From the NCBI GenBank assembly GCA_946800325.1, contig OX326960.1:58426855-58490854 (forward strand): a DNA stretch of 64,000 nucleotides. Direction: 5' to 3'. The DNA is from Luzula sylvatica (Eukaryota > Streptophyta > Magnoliopsida > Poales > Juncaceae). Positions within the stretch are counted from its first letter, which is position 1. Every line of letters begins with the position of its first letter. A program made the translations under genes and the position numbers. Of the stretch, positions 35,812 through 45,120 are shown piece by piece. A model generated the notes under the pieces. That model did no database searches, was not told the DNA's origin, and was given only the letters and a program-made list of their open reading frames with translations.

Positions 35812-36875
35812 TGTTGATTATTCTCCCGTCCCCGGGCCCGCGCAGCGGATATGAAGGCCCGGTCCGGTTCCCAAATCCCGAGATCACGCTTCAATATCGA
35901 GGATACGATGCAAAGTAGGATAGACGATTACTAGCATGAAATTGATCACGCACGACGGGTTGATCGCTTGCATCCTTCTCTTCTTCGGTGTCACGTTGAT
36001 GACTAGTCCATCCGTCCCATACCACACGTGTCCCACCGTCTTGACACGTCTCCGGTTGTCTTCGTGTGTCCCATGCCCACACGCTTCCACAACCTTTTGC
36101 TCCTTCGGTTTGATCACAACAAAGAGCCACAAGTGTCAGTCCTCTACCCGTATCCACCGTGAGTCGTAGCACCTCGGTCGCGGATGCACCTGCCTAGACG
36201 ATGCACCGGCGAAATTGCATGATTGTGTTTGATTCTCTAAACTGAGAAAACACCTTTTCTCTTTCTCTCTTTCTCTTCGCATTCTTTCAACACATGATAA
36301 GAGTCTCTCTAATTTCTGGACTAAATTAGACTTTAATTGATCTGAATTAACTTTTATTCACTATTTAGATCAGAGAGAAACATCCTATATATACTACATA
36401 GGATAAGGATGGGCCAAATGGTATGTATATCTACTATACACCTTTTCAAACAGAAAACTGCATACACCCTTTCAATTTTCTGTTGAAACGAAATTGTTAA
36501 ATCATTCCAACTGACTTCAGACCTCACGAAAGTTGTATATAATCTTATTATCTATTCAACCCAATATGTCCCAGCCCAATTGGAGTTCGGATGCGAAAGT
36601 TATGACGATTTTACTAATTGTATGTCAAACTGTCGCACCCTTTCGGTATTCCATTAAAACGACACTGATACATCGCTCAAATGAAATATATTTCTTCATG
36701 AAAGTTCTATATAATCACATTATCTAACCAACCCAATTTGAACCATTCAAATTGGAGTCGTTATCTGAAAGTTATGGCAGTTTTACTAAAACTGTTTCTT
36801 ATGCCCACGAACGCGTACGTTCGTTTGTCCTTCTACGTACCATTTTACCGTTGATCCAAAACTGTATTTCCTTCA
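35812..36875 (-). repeat. A1 5' LTR
   Basis: 1064 bp, TGTTG to CCTTCA, pairing with 20612-21616. A minus-strand TATA-like box lies at about 36384. The target duplication CTTTG follows at 36876. Confidence 0.9.
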
Positions 36876-36880
36876 CTTTG

Positions 36881-38257
36881 TAGCTTCAACTCACCGGATA
36901 CTTGCTCAATCGACCGACTTGATTGATTGCAAGTACCTACGTCTACGGGGTTGCCTTGCGCCTTTTCGCCTTTCGATTGAATACCCAAATCAAGCAATTA
37001 CAAGGTTTGCCTAGATCGATTTACACGCTTCTATCGATCTATGGCGGGCTTTACAATCTTTGCACTAGCCTATTACAATTGTCTAATACGAACTAAACGT
37101 GATCGGTCACGCAAGTTGAGAATCATATTTTGTGGAATGAAAAGGGATCTAATAATTTCTAGGAATGTTTTAGAAGATTAAGCTCAAGGTGTAAAGCTAG
37201 GATTCTCTCTTTTGATTGGGAAAATATATTAGTTAAGATTGTTGAAGTGTGGAGAGAGAATGAGGGAAACGTTCTATTTATAGACCACATAGATCCTTCC
37301 CAGAATTTGCTTTTTCTGCATAGTCCGTTACAACGGACTCTTCGTCCGTTATAACGGACCATAAGTCAAACTAGCCGTTACGGCTGATATATTCGAATTA
37401 TCACACAATCCGTTACAACGGAACATATGTCCGTTATAACGGAAGTCTGTGTTCAGTAGTTCGTTGTAACGAACTAAAGAGTCCGTTACAACGGACATCC
37501 TTCTGAGAACTTCACTTCAGTTTGGTTTTACTTTCCGTTATAACGGAGAATATTCCGTTACAACGGTAAGAGGTATTCCGTTATAACGGATTGGTTAATC
37601 CGTTACAACGGGCATGGAGGAAAGGTAGTTAACTGAAGTGAGTTCAATGTCCGTTACAACGGACATGTAAGTCCGTTACAACGGACATCATTCTGTGACT
37701 TCCTTCAAGTTTGGATTTAATTAGCGTTATAGCGGTACTACTTCCGTTACAACGCTTTGGTGGAGTCCGTTACAACGGACTGATTGATCCGTTGTAACGG
37801 ATTATACTGTGTTTTCCAATCTTGAATAGGACGAGCATGTCCATTACAACGGACCATGAGTTCCGTTATAACGGACATACTTCTGTCAGCCTTATTTTTT
37901 ATTTCATCATTTCGATGAATTTCGAATATATTTCTTTGACTTATTTTGAGCTTAAATATTCATAAACAAGTTTAGGGATACCTATAAGTTGTTTTGGTGA
38001 TTAGTTTGAAATCCCAACTTGCGGAATCTCCGATGTCTTGATTCCGTGATTCTTCACGATTCTTCGACATCTTGATCTTCTTTGCGATTCTTCGATGTTC
38101 TTCGACGTCTTGATCCTCGATGTCCTTGCTTATGTTTATCTTGATCTTCTTATTGCATTTTGTACCTATATCTTCTATACGTTGTACTCGATAGATTTCG
38201 TTAGTAGTATCGACATTGTTTTTGAGATAATCAAACAACCGGAAATTTGAACCAACA
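36881..38257 (-). repeat. E1 3' LTR, main part
   Basis: Continues the LTR begun at 20435-20611 and ends GAACCAACA at 38257. TATA box on the minus strand (CTATAAATAG, 37274-37283). Rejoined, this LTR is about 1554 bp, against 1366 bp for the 5' copy. The difference is mainly one block of about 190 bp (37886-38075) missing from the 5' LTR near 44765. Confidence 0.9.
37323..37881. repeat. Palindrome array, E1 3' LTR
   Basis: Around 18 copies of the 16-bp word GTCCGTTACAACGGAC or GTCCGTTATAACGGAC and close variants, irregularly spaced by about 10 to 60 bp. On the minus strand the array lies directly upstream of the TATA box at 37274-37283, in U3. Each unit is a head-to-head pair of AACGG words. 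Confidence 0.95.
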
Positions 38258-38275
38258 AACTCCCCCTTTTGATTC
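38258..38275 (-). promoter_or_regulatory. Polypurine tract of E1
   Basis: The minus strand reads ATCAAAAGGGGGAGTT, ending exactly at the 3' LTR boundary, as expected for plus-strand DNA priming. Further GGGGGAG words occur at about 38402-38427, giving several PPT-like tracts, a feature reported for Sirevirus-type copia elements. Confidence 0.85.
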
Positions 38276-38779
38276 ATTTCAAAACAATGTCGATTTGGAG
38301 AGTTGCATCGATTATCAAGTATCTTTCCAATATGATTATCTTTTCTCCTCCTTTTTGAAAATGGATCAAAAGAGAACGAAACGGAAAAATCATGAAGGAA
38401 ATCTCCCCCTACATACAAGCTCCCCCTAACTAATTGCATAACGCAATTGTTTAGGCTTTTATGTAATTGAGAAACTCACATAGCATGAATGATTTTGATG
38501 TAAGCATTTGAAATAGTTTTAATTTTTGGATTTTTACATGTTGTGAAGATGGAACAACCAAATCAAATACTCATTCACACACAAGATTTAGCACAATTTT
38601 TTTTTTTTTTTTTTTAAAACAATTTGAAATTCGAGTTCATACATAATCAATTATGCGATGCATACACACATACAACATAATTCAAAATACAATCTTTGAA
38701 GAAAATAAACATGATCATGCATATATGACTTAATAGTTTTAATAAAACGATTTGAACTCTAAGGAGATATTTGGAAAAA

Positions 38780-40121
38780 CACGAGATCGAGTCATCACCG
38801 GGTGAAGTGTCATTGTTGTCATCGTTATGAAATTGGTTAAAACGACGGGTCAAGGTGTCAAATCGGCGATCGATGTGGCTATACATCTCTTCGCGGAGTT
38901 GGAATTGGCATGAGAACGGGTGAGTTGGTTATCGGAGATGATCTCGTTGCGGGCCGCGTTGATGGTGTTGCGAGTGAGTTCATTGTTGGCGAAGATTTCA
39001 TCGCGCATTTGTTCGGTGTGTGTGGTGTATTGGATGGTAGATGCCTCGAAGAGTGAGCGAATCTCATCTAGAGTGAAGGACGGTTGGGTTGACGAGCTTG
39101 AACCGTAACTTGGTTCTCCGGTTGCTCGGCGTTTGCCGGGTCGTGTTTGGTCCGGTTGTTCCGGTGGGTTGTTTGCGTCTTGTGCCGGAGGATTGTATTG
39201 AGCCCATTCGATTGGGATTTCCGGAAAATGGTAAGGCCCGGCGCGTCGATGATTGACGGAATAGTGGTCCGAGCGACCGCCGGTTTTTCTACACTTGCGA
39301 GAGAGTCCGAGACTTTCGAGTCGATCCGGATGCGCAAGGTTCTCGGTGGGAGTTCTTCCGAGCGGCCATTCCGTTTCTGGTATGATGATACCGGACATCA
39401 TGCATGCCAAAGAAATGAGGTGGCCATATGGAAGAGATGAGGTGTTGACTCGTAAAGCGTATTTCATGTGTTTAATGATGAGGTTTGGGACGTTGATAGT
39501 GGGCGAGTCTTGATACCAAAGGTTGCATATCAAGACCTTGTTTCGTCCATCAAGATTGGTTTTGAGTTTCCCGACAGTAGCGAGGATATTGTTGCCGATT
39601 TGCCATGTGAAACGGAGATTCGGTTCATATTTGGTGGAGTATTCGTACAAATGGCCGTTGGTGGTAATGTTTTCGAGTTCCTCCGAATCGTGTCCGGGGT
39701 ATGAGTCACCACAACTAATATAAAACCGTTCACCATTCGGGGACAAGTTTAGCCACTCACATAAATTTGATTCGGAAATGAGAATTTCCTTATCGAAGAG
39801 GTAGCTCCGTATGGTTTTGGCGTCGTCATCATGTGTGGCGTGAGCATAGAATAGGCGTACTACCTCTTTGTAGTACGGGTATTGGATTCCACATAATCCT
39901 CCAATACTCCAATTGTCGATTCGAGATTGCACGGCCTCGCGTGACGAGATTGCCTCGGGAGGGAACTCAATGTAGAAACATGAGCTTCACGGTCGATTTG
40001 CAAAATCGTCTTGGAACCGCCGAGCTTTCGTAATCGATTCGTAGAGGTAATGGTTGTCCGTATTGTCAAACTCGAATCGACGTGCACCGGTAGGCATCGG
40101 ACGCTTGGTTCTCTTCGACAT
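38780..40121 (-). pseudogene. E1 ORF2, putative plant transposon protein-like, broken
   Basis: Start ATG at 40121 (MSKRTKRPMPTG). The frame is open to 38850 except for one in-frame TGA at 39987-39989, just before the block CFYIEFPP. The block YYYDFPP of E2 ORF2 aligns there, and further matches follow: RLFYAHA against RLFYANA, NVPNLIIKHM against HVPFLITSHM, and SLPYGHLI against SLPYGTLI. Near 38886 a frameshift diverts the C-terminus; the displaced frame (MYSHIDRRFDTLTRRF) matches the end of E2 ORF2. With both lesions the product would be truncated. The family resembles plant 'putative plant transposon protein' domain proteins, of unknown activity. It replaces pol by position. A TATA box at 40191-40200 suggests its own transcript. 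Confidence 0.8.
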
Positions 40122-40190
40122 AACTCAAGATTAGGGTTTCGAAATCTAAGGTTTGGAGAGATTTTTGGATGAATGGAGAAGAGAAGAGAG

Positions 40191-40200
40191 GTTTATATAG
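40191..40200 (-). promoter_or_regulatory. TATA box before E1 ORF2
   Basis: The minus strand reads CTATATAAAC, 70 to 79 bases before the ORF2 ATG. With the palindrome array at 40396-40735 further upstream it reproduces the order seen in the LTR promoter. Confidence 0.6.
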
Positions 40201-40312
40201 CCTTTTAGAGTGAGGGAATGGAGATTTGAGGAGGTTTTTGTAAGAAGATGAGAGGTTTCGGTTTTGGGAGAAGTTATTTTCGTGGGTTATTGGAGAAGAA
40301 AGTGGAAGAGAG

Positions 40313-40314
<2 letters not shown>

Positions 40315-40363
<49 letters not shown>
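40315..40363. repeat. (GA)n microsatellite
   Basis: Clean GA run upstream of E1 ORF2. Confidence 0.95.
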
Positions 40364-40367
<4 letters not shown>

Positions 40368-40395
40368 GAGGGGTTTATTGGGCAGTTTTCCCGAA

Positions 40396-40735
40396 GTCCG
40401 TTACAACGGAAGTGGAGCTCCGTTATAACGGACATCTGCTAGTGTTTCAGGAAACTTGGTATGCACGTACTCCGTTATAACGCAGATTAGTCCGTTGTAA
40501 CGCACATGTCCGTTACAACGGTCTGGTTTATCCGTTGTAACGCAAGTATGGGGTTTGATGACTGAAGTATTCCGTTATAACGCAGAGTCTTCGGTTATAA
40601 CGGACTGGCCATGTCCGTTAAAACGGATTGGTTTATCCGTTGTAACGGAACTATTCATTTAGCTGGTTTTGGCTCGAGCTGTAGAGTTCCGTTGTAACGC
40701 ATATTTGTGCGTTATAACGGACATAGTTCTGGAGT
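40396..40735. repeat. Internal palindrome array of E1, between gag and ORF2
   Basis: About 12 units of the types TCCGTTACAACGGA, TCCGTTATAACGCA and TCCGTTGTAACGGA. The words match those of the E1 LTR U3, but the array lies inside the element, upstream of ORF2 on the minus strand. It is not a copy of an LTR block, because the order and spacers differ. Confidence 0.9.
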
Positions 40736-41372
40736 TGAGGATTTCAAATATGATTTTGAGGAGAATGGTGTTTCCAAAAATTCCAAAAATGTATAGTTTT
40801 ATTAAGATAGGTGTTATAAATGTGAAAAACATGTTTCTTTAAAAAAAATTCAATATGAAAATTAGTAAAACAATGAACATGCGAATACTCATGATAATCG
40901 ATGTTGTACGAACCACTCTAATGCTAAAATTATTTATAGAGCGATCATACCTTGCTCGGGCCATGGACCCGAGATCCATGCTTACACAAGAGATATCTTG
41001 ATCGATTTTTCTATCCCCTTTTCATTTACGATTGATTTCACATTTTTAGCTTTTAGAGGAACCATCCAATTTTTCTCTTCGTTCTTGTGTACGTACATTT
41101 AAGCAAAATACCTTTCTTGGCCTTTTGTAAGTGCATAGACAATTATAGTATCAAACCGTAAATATTTGACCCTTAACACTTATGATCAAGACATTTGTAT
41201 CAACTAAACCCGAATTTAGTGATGCGAATTCTTGTATTAGCACTCCCCCTCAAATTGTGGCCAATTTTAAACATGGATGAGGGAGTGCGGAAATATAACT
41301 TTAAGTAACTTTAGGACACACCCCATTTGAGGTGGACGTGCTAGCCAGGTTTCGATCTTTTCGAAGCCATAA

Positions 41373-43532
41373 TCAATTGGAATTTGGTTGCGGTTTTCGA
41401 AGGGGACAACCCGTTGAGATATGTCCCATATTGCAACAATAGTTGTCAAATGCGCGAGTCGGTTTATTTGTGTTTTCCGAACTCTTGACAAAGTGAGATT
41501 TGAGATGGTTCGAGTAGTCTTTCGTTTGAGTTATCGGCTTTGTCGACTTAGCACAATTATTGTTTGGTTTGTTAAATCGTTGTGTGCTTGTGAAATGTTT
41601 GGGAGTACGTTTTTGGTGATTGGCAACATGTTGTGGACTCACCTTATAGAAATACCCATCCGATCCCCGTTTGTATAAACACTCGGTTCGTTCCGCATGG
41701 TTATATCTACAGGATGAGTTAGGTGCATAATGATTAACCCTATTATAGTTTCTAACATTTTTAGGTTGGTTAATTTTAGCACTTTTACCCTTATTCGAGT
41801 CGCGGTACATAAAAGCATTTCCGCGATTCGTATTAGTATTGTACTCCCGTTTTCCTTTTTGACCTTGAGAGATTGAAGACACGGGTTTGTTACCATTAGT
41901 CTTCTTAAACCCTAGACCCGACTTGTCGTTGGGATTTTGTCCCATCTCCAAGACTTTGTCCAATGAAGGAGTGCATGGTGTAAGGGATACACAAGTACTC
42001 TTCAAGGACTCATTCACAAATTTCAAATTTTGGATTTTGATTTTTAGAGAGTAAGTCTCGCTTTTTAGGGCTTGACATTCGCATTTTGAAAAACCGTTAA
42101 ATTCGGTTAATTGTGCTTTGTGCGACTTTACCGACAATTCAAGACAAGATACCTTAGCCTTGAGATTTATAATCATGCTCTCTTTTTCGATATCACTTTG
42201 TCGAAGTCGATTGACTTCTCGCATTAGACTCTTGTGAGAGTCAAATTCTAACTCAATTTCCGATTCATCGGATGAGCTAGAATCTTCCTTTATCAAACTT
42301 GATTTAGACTTAGAGTTTAGTGGTACCTCATGACCGGAATCATGCGAAGCGTCGATGTCGGAGGTATGTGGAATGACTTGAGGAGATGCGACACTCGAAA
42401 TTTGTATTTCTTGCGGTTCCGGTTGTGAATCTCGTTGAAGAATTAAGGCTTGAATGGCCCGTTCGACCACATTGTCATTTGGAGAGTCGATTTCCGCCAT
42501 TAATGTCACATTGGCGATTTTGTGCTCGAGGTTGCACTCCGAGTCGGAAAATGTGCTTGAGCACTCCGAATCTCCCCATGGATCCGAATCGACAATTAAA
42601 ACCTTCGTTTTGCCTAAATCTTTTACCTTCTTTTTGCCTTTTGGATTGTCTTCGCGTTTGTTCCAAGGTGCGTGTTCGGGATGTATGGTCCAACACGTGT
42701 CGGTTGTGTGACCCATTTGCTTGCACTCAAAACACACCGGTTTCAAGTGTTGGCGCTTTCGGTCATCGTTGAACTTGCGCTCTTGGTCTTTTAGGTCCTC
42801 GTGTTTCCTTACCAACAAAGACATCTCGTTTTCGTTTTCGTTCGTGTCGATAACGAAGTTTGCTTTAGGTTCGGAATATGAGGTGCTCGCCGTGTTGTTG
42901 CTTCGTTGGTTCATGCGAGCCTCAAAATTCCGGAGATAACTTACGAGTATTTCCGGAGTGATGTCTTGGGTAGCCATCAAGGTTTCCAAGGCGACAAGGA
43001 GAGTTTCCCAATTTGACGGCATAGCTCGAATTAGCTTATCTACAACTCGAGAATTTGTTAGTGTTTCTCCTAGAGCGATGAATCTGTTTTTGATATGCGT
43101 CATTCGTGAGTACATATCATCTACGGATTCATTCTCGATTATTTGGAAACGATCAAATGATTGTTCGAGTCCCATTAATTTGGTTCTTTTCATTCTATCA
43201 TTTTCTTCGAATCGATCTATGAGTGCTCGCCACATTGAATGAGATGTGGTACATCCATCCACAATTATGGAAAGTGACCCGACAATATTTGTGAGAATAA
43301 GATTTTGAGCATATGTGTCGGCGGTCACATCGAGATCGGTGCCGTGGCATATTTTTTGTGTGGGGTCTGTTTCGGAGGTACTTACCGTGTAAACCTCGAA
43401 ACCTTTTTCCACCACCGATCTCAATCTTTGGATAGTAAATACATTTAGCATGCATCTCTTCCAAAGATTCCAATTCTTTCCATCTAATTTTTCGGGGTAT
43501 GTAATTTGGTTCCTATTACCGATTGAGGCCAT
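41373..43532 (-). CDS. gag: E1 Gag polyprotein (copia type, CCHC zinc knuckle)
   Basis: 719 codons from the ATG at 43532; the upstream GTG is preceded directly by a stop, so this ATG is the start. Gag forms the cytoplasmic particle that packages element RNA. The N-terminal half has the UBN2/retrotran_gag layout of copia (YPEKLDGKNWNLWKRCM near the start, then MWRALIDRFEE and MPSNWETLLVAL). A CCHC knuckle lies at about residues 267-280 (CFECKQMGHTTDTC). A second, near the C-terminus, reads DNYCCNMGHISTGC: its first cysteine is replaced by Asp, whereas E2 keeps it. The frame stops soon after, with no protease or other pol domain. The centre is low complexity, rich in Ser, Glu and Lys with heptad-like stretches. 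It is intact as an ORF. Confidence 0.85.
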   Translation of the reverse strand: MASIGNRNQITYPEKLDGKNWNLWKRCMLNVFTIQRLRSVVEKGFEVYTVSTSETDPTQKICHGTDLDVTADTYAQNLILTNIVGSLSIIVDGCTTSHSMWRALIDRFEENDRMKRTKLMGLEQSFDRFQIIENESVDDMYSRMTHIKNRFIALGETLTNSRVVDKLIRAMPSNWETLLVALETLMATQDITPEILVSYLRNFEARMNQRSNNTASTSYSEPKANFVIDTNENENEMSLLVRKHEDLKDQERKFNDDRKRQHLKPVCFECKQMGHTTDTCWTIHPEHAPWNKREDNPKGKKKVKDLGKTKVLIVDSDPWGDSECSSTFSDSECNLEHKIANVTLMAEIDSPNDNVVERAIQALILQRDSQPEPQEIQISSVASPQVIPHTSDIDASHDSGHEVPLNSKSKSSLIKEDSSSSDESEIELEFDSHKSLMREVNRLRQSDIEKESMIINLKAKVSCLELSVKSHKAQLTEFNGFSKCECQALKSETYSLKIKIQNLKFVNESLKSTCVSLTPCTPSLDKVLEMGQNPNDKSGLGFKKTNGNKPVSSISQGQKGKREYNTNTNRGNAFMYRDSNKGKSAKINQPKNVRNYNRVNHYAPNSSCRYNHAERTECLYKRGSDGYFYKVSPQHVANHQKRTPKHFTSTQRFNKPNNNCAKSTKPITQTKDYSNHLKSHFVKSSENTNKPTRAFDNYCCNMGHISTGCPLRKPQPNSN

Positions 43533-43579
43533 GGTCGTATACAAGTTTGTCACTTACACAAGGAGACGGTTAGTATTTC

Positions 43580-43591
43580 GCTCTGATACCA
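43580..43591 (-). promoter_or_regulatory. Primer binding site of E1
   Basis: The minus strand reads TGGTATCAGAGC, complementary to initiator Met tRNA, two bases inside the 5' LTR boundary at 43594. Confidence 0.9.
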
Positions 43592-43593
43592 AT

Positions 43594-44959
43594 TGTTGTT
43601 TAATTTAGACCTAGATGGGGGTGAATAGGAAGTCCTAAGGTCCAATTTTCACGGTAATGAAATACAATTACAATTTGGGCGGAAGCGTAAATAAATTAGA
43701 GAAAGGAATACAATACCGAACCAAATAACACAAGATATTTGTTTACGAAGTTCAGTAGGTGGTTGCTTTGTAGCTTTAACTCACCGGCTACTTGCTCAAT
43801 CGACCGACTCGATTGATTGCAAGTACCTACGTCTCCGTGGTTGCCTTGCGCCTTTTCGGCTTTCGATTGAATACCCAAATCAAGCAATTACAAGGTTTGC
43901 CTAGATCGATTTACACGTTTCTATCGATCTATGGCGGGCTTTGCAATCTTTGCACTAGCCTATTACAATTGTCTAATACGAACTAAACGTGATCGGTCAC
44001 GCAAGTTGAGAATCGTATTTTGTGGAATGAAGAGGGATCTAATAATTTCTAGGAATGTTTTAGAAGATTAAGCTCAAGGTGTAAAGCTAGGATTCTCTCT
44101 TTTGATTGGGAAAATATATTAGTTAAGATTGTTGAAGTGTGGAGAGAGAATGAGGGAAGGTATCTATTTATAGAACAAATAGACCCTTTCCAGAATTTGC
44201 TTTTTCTGCATAGTCCGTTACAACGGACTCTTGGTCCGTTATAACGGACCATAAGTCAAACTAGCTGTTACGGCTGATATATTCGAATTATCACACAGTC
44301 CGTTACAACGGAACATATGTCCGTTACAACGGAAGTCTGTGTTCAGTAGTTCATTGTAACGAACTAATGAGTCCGTTACAACGGACATCCTTCTGAGAAC
44401 TTCACTTCAGTTTGGTTTTACTTTCCGTTATAACGGAGAATATTCCGTTACAACGGTAAGAGGTATTCCGTTATAACCGTCCGTTATAACGGACATGGAG
44501 GAAAGGTAGTTAACTGAAGTGAGTTCAATGTCCGTTACAACGGGCATGTAAGTCCGTTACAACGGACATCATTCTGTGACTTCCTTCAAGTTTGGATTTA
44601 ATTAGCGTTATAACGGTACTACTTCCGTTACAACGTTTTGGTGGAGTCCGTTACAACGGACTGGTTGATCCGTTGTAACGGACTATACTGTGTTTTCCAA
44701 TCTTGAATAGGACGAGCATGTCCGTTACAACGAACCATGAGTTCCGTTATAACGGACATACTTCTGCGACGTCTTGATCTTCTTTGCGATTCTTCGATGT
44801 TCTTCGACGTCTTGATCCTCGATGTCTTTGCTTATGTTTATCTTGATCTTCTTATTGCATTTTGTACATATATCTCATATACGTTGTACTCGATAGATTT
44901 CGTTAGTAGTATCGACATTGTTTTTGATATAATCAAACAACCGGAAATTTGAACCAACA
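43594..44959 (-). repeat. E1 5' LTR
   Basis: 1366 bp, TGTTGTTTAATTTAG to GAACCAACA. Minus-strand TATA box CTATAAATAG at 44164-44173. It lacks about 190 bp present in the 3' LTR. Confidence 0.9.
44213..44762. repeat. Palindrome array, E1 5' LTR
   Basis: About 17 copies of GTCCGTTACAACGGAC-type words, collinear with the array at 37323-37881, directly upstream of the TATA box on the minus strand. A few units differ between the two LTRs (for example TTCATTGTAACGAAC here against TTCGTTGTAACGAAC). Confidence 0.95.
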
Positions 44960-45120
44960 GTTCGAGTACCATATAAAAACATCTACTTTCGGGTTCGGGT
45001 CATTTAGTCCCGGGTCGGTCCAAGTCGGGTTGTTTGATTTTTTTAAATTATGTCCAGTCGGGTCGGGTTGAAGGTTACTTGGGTCGGTTTTTCGGGGTCG
45101 GGTCATCTTTGCCGGCTCTA

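Larger units (their letters stand above)
20612..36875 (-). mobile_element. Ty1/copia LTR retrotransposon A1, decayed, with nested insertions
   Basis: Flanked by a perfect 5-bp duplication CTTTG (20607-20611 and 36876-36880). Its LTRs are 20612-21616 and 35812-36875, both running from TGTTG to CCTTCA. A PBS matching the initiator Met tRNA (TGGTATCAGAGC on the minus strand) lies at 35799-35810, so transcription runs minus. The interior has decayed copia reverse transcriptase and RNase H similarity (25544-26694). It was entered by a CACTA element (22264-24774) and by copia element B (26882-34053). The A1 leader resumes at 34054. About 1.2 kb of A1 between the B junctions appears to be deleted, judged by comparison with B. 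Confidence 0.85.
20435..44959 (-). mobile_element. LTR retrotransposon E1, non-autonomous, Gag plus ORF2, no pol
   Basis: Both LTRs start TGTTNTTTAATTTAGACC and end GGAAATTTGAACCAACA. The flanks GTTTG (20430-20434) and GTTCG (44960-44964) are a 5-bp target duplication with one change. On the minus strand the order is 5' LTR (44959-43594), PBS (43591-43580), gag (43532-41373), palindrome array, ORF2 (40121 to about 38780, broken), polypurine tract (38275-38258) and 3' LTR. I find no protease, integrase, reverse transcriptase or RNase H between gag and the 3' LTR. The initiator-Met PBS, the two CCHC knuckles, CTAGAGGGGG near the LTR end and the repeated GGGGGAG tracts near the 3' LTR resemble Sirevirus-type copia elements. 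The Gag-only plan resembles the published TR-GAG class. The 3' LTR is interrupted by element A1. Confidence 0.85.
20112..45120. mobile_element. hAT-type MITE, copy 3, split by the E1 insertion
   Basis: The left end TAGAGATGGCAAA (20112) and right end TTTGCCGGCTCTA (to 45120) are inverted repeats of the same family. The flanks are CGGACGGT (20104-20111) and CGGACGGC (45121-45128), an 8-bp target duplication with one change. Only about 323 bp at the left and 156 bp at the right belong to the MITE. Everything between 20435 and 44959 is the later E1 insertion. The ends match across 25 kb, which fixes the order of events. Confidence 0.85.

Noticed and set aside
37323..37881. Palindromic repeats with spacers that look like a CRISPR array
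   Set aside because: Spacing is irregular (about 10-60 bp), units vary, they lie in the U3 of a plant LTR in two copies, and no cas genes exist.
37972..38439. 155-codon minus-strand frame
   Set aside because: It starts in the non-coding 3' end of E1, crosses the polypurine tract and enters the LTR; it is not conserved as a frame in E2.
42386..42772. 128-codon plus-strand frame and its neighbours
   Set aside because: Shadow of E1 gag, which has the CCHC knuckle and copia Gag layout on the minus strand.
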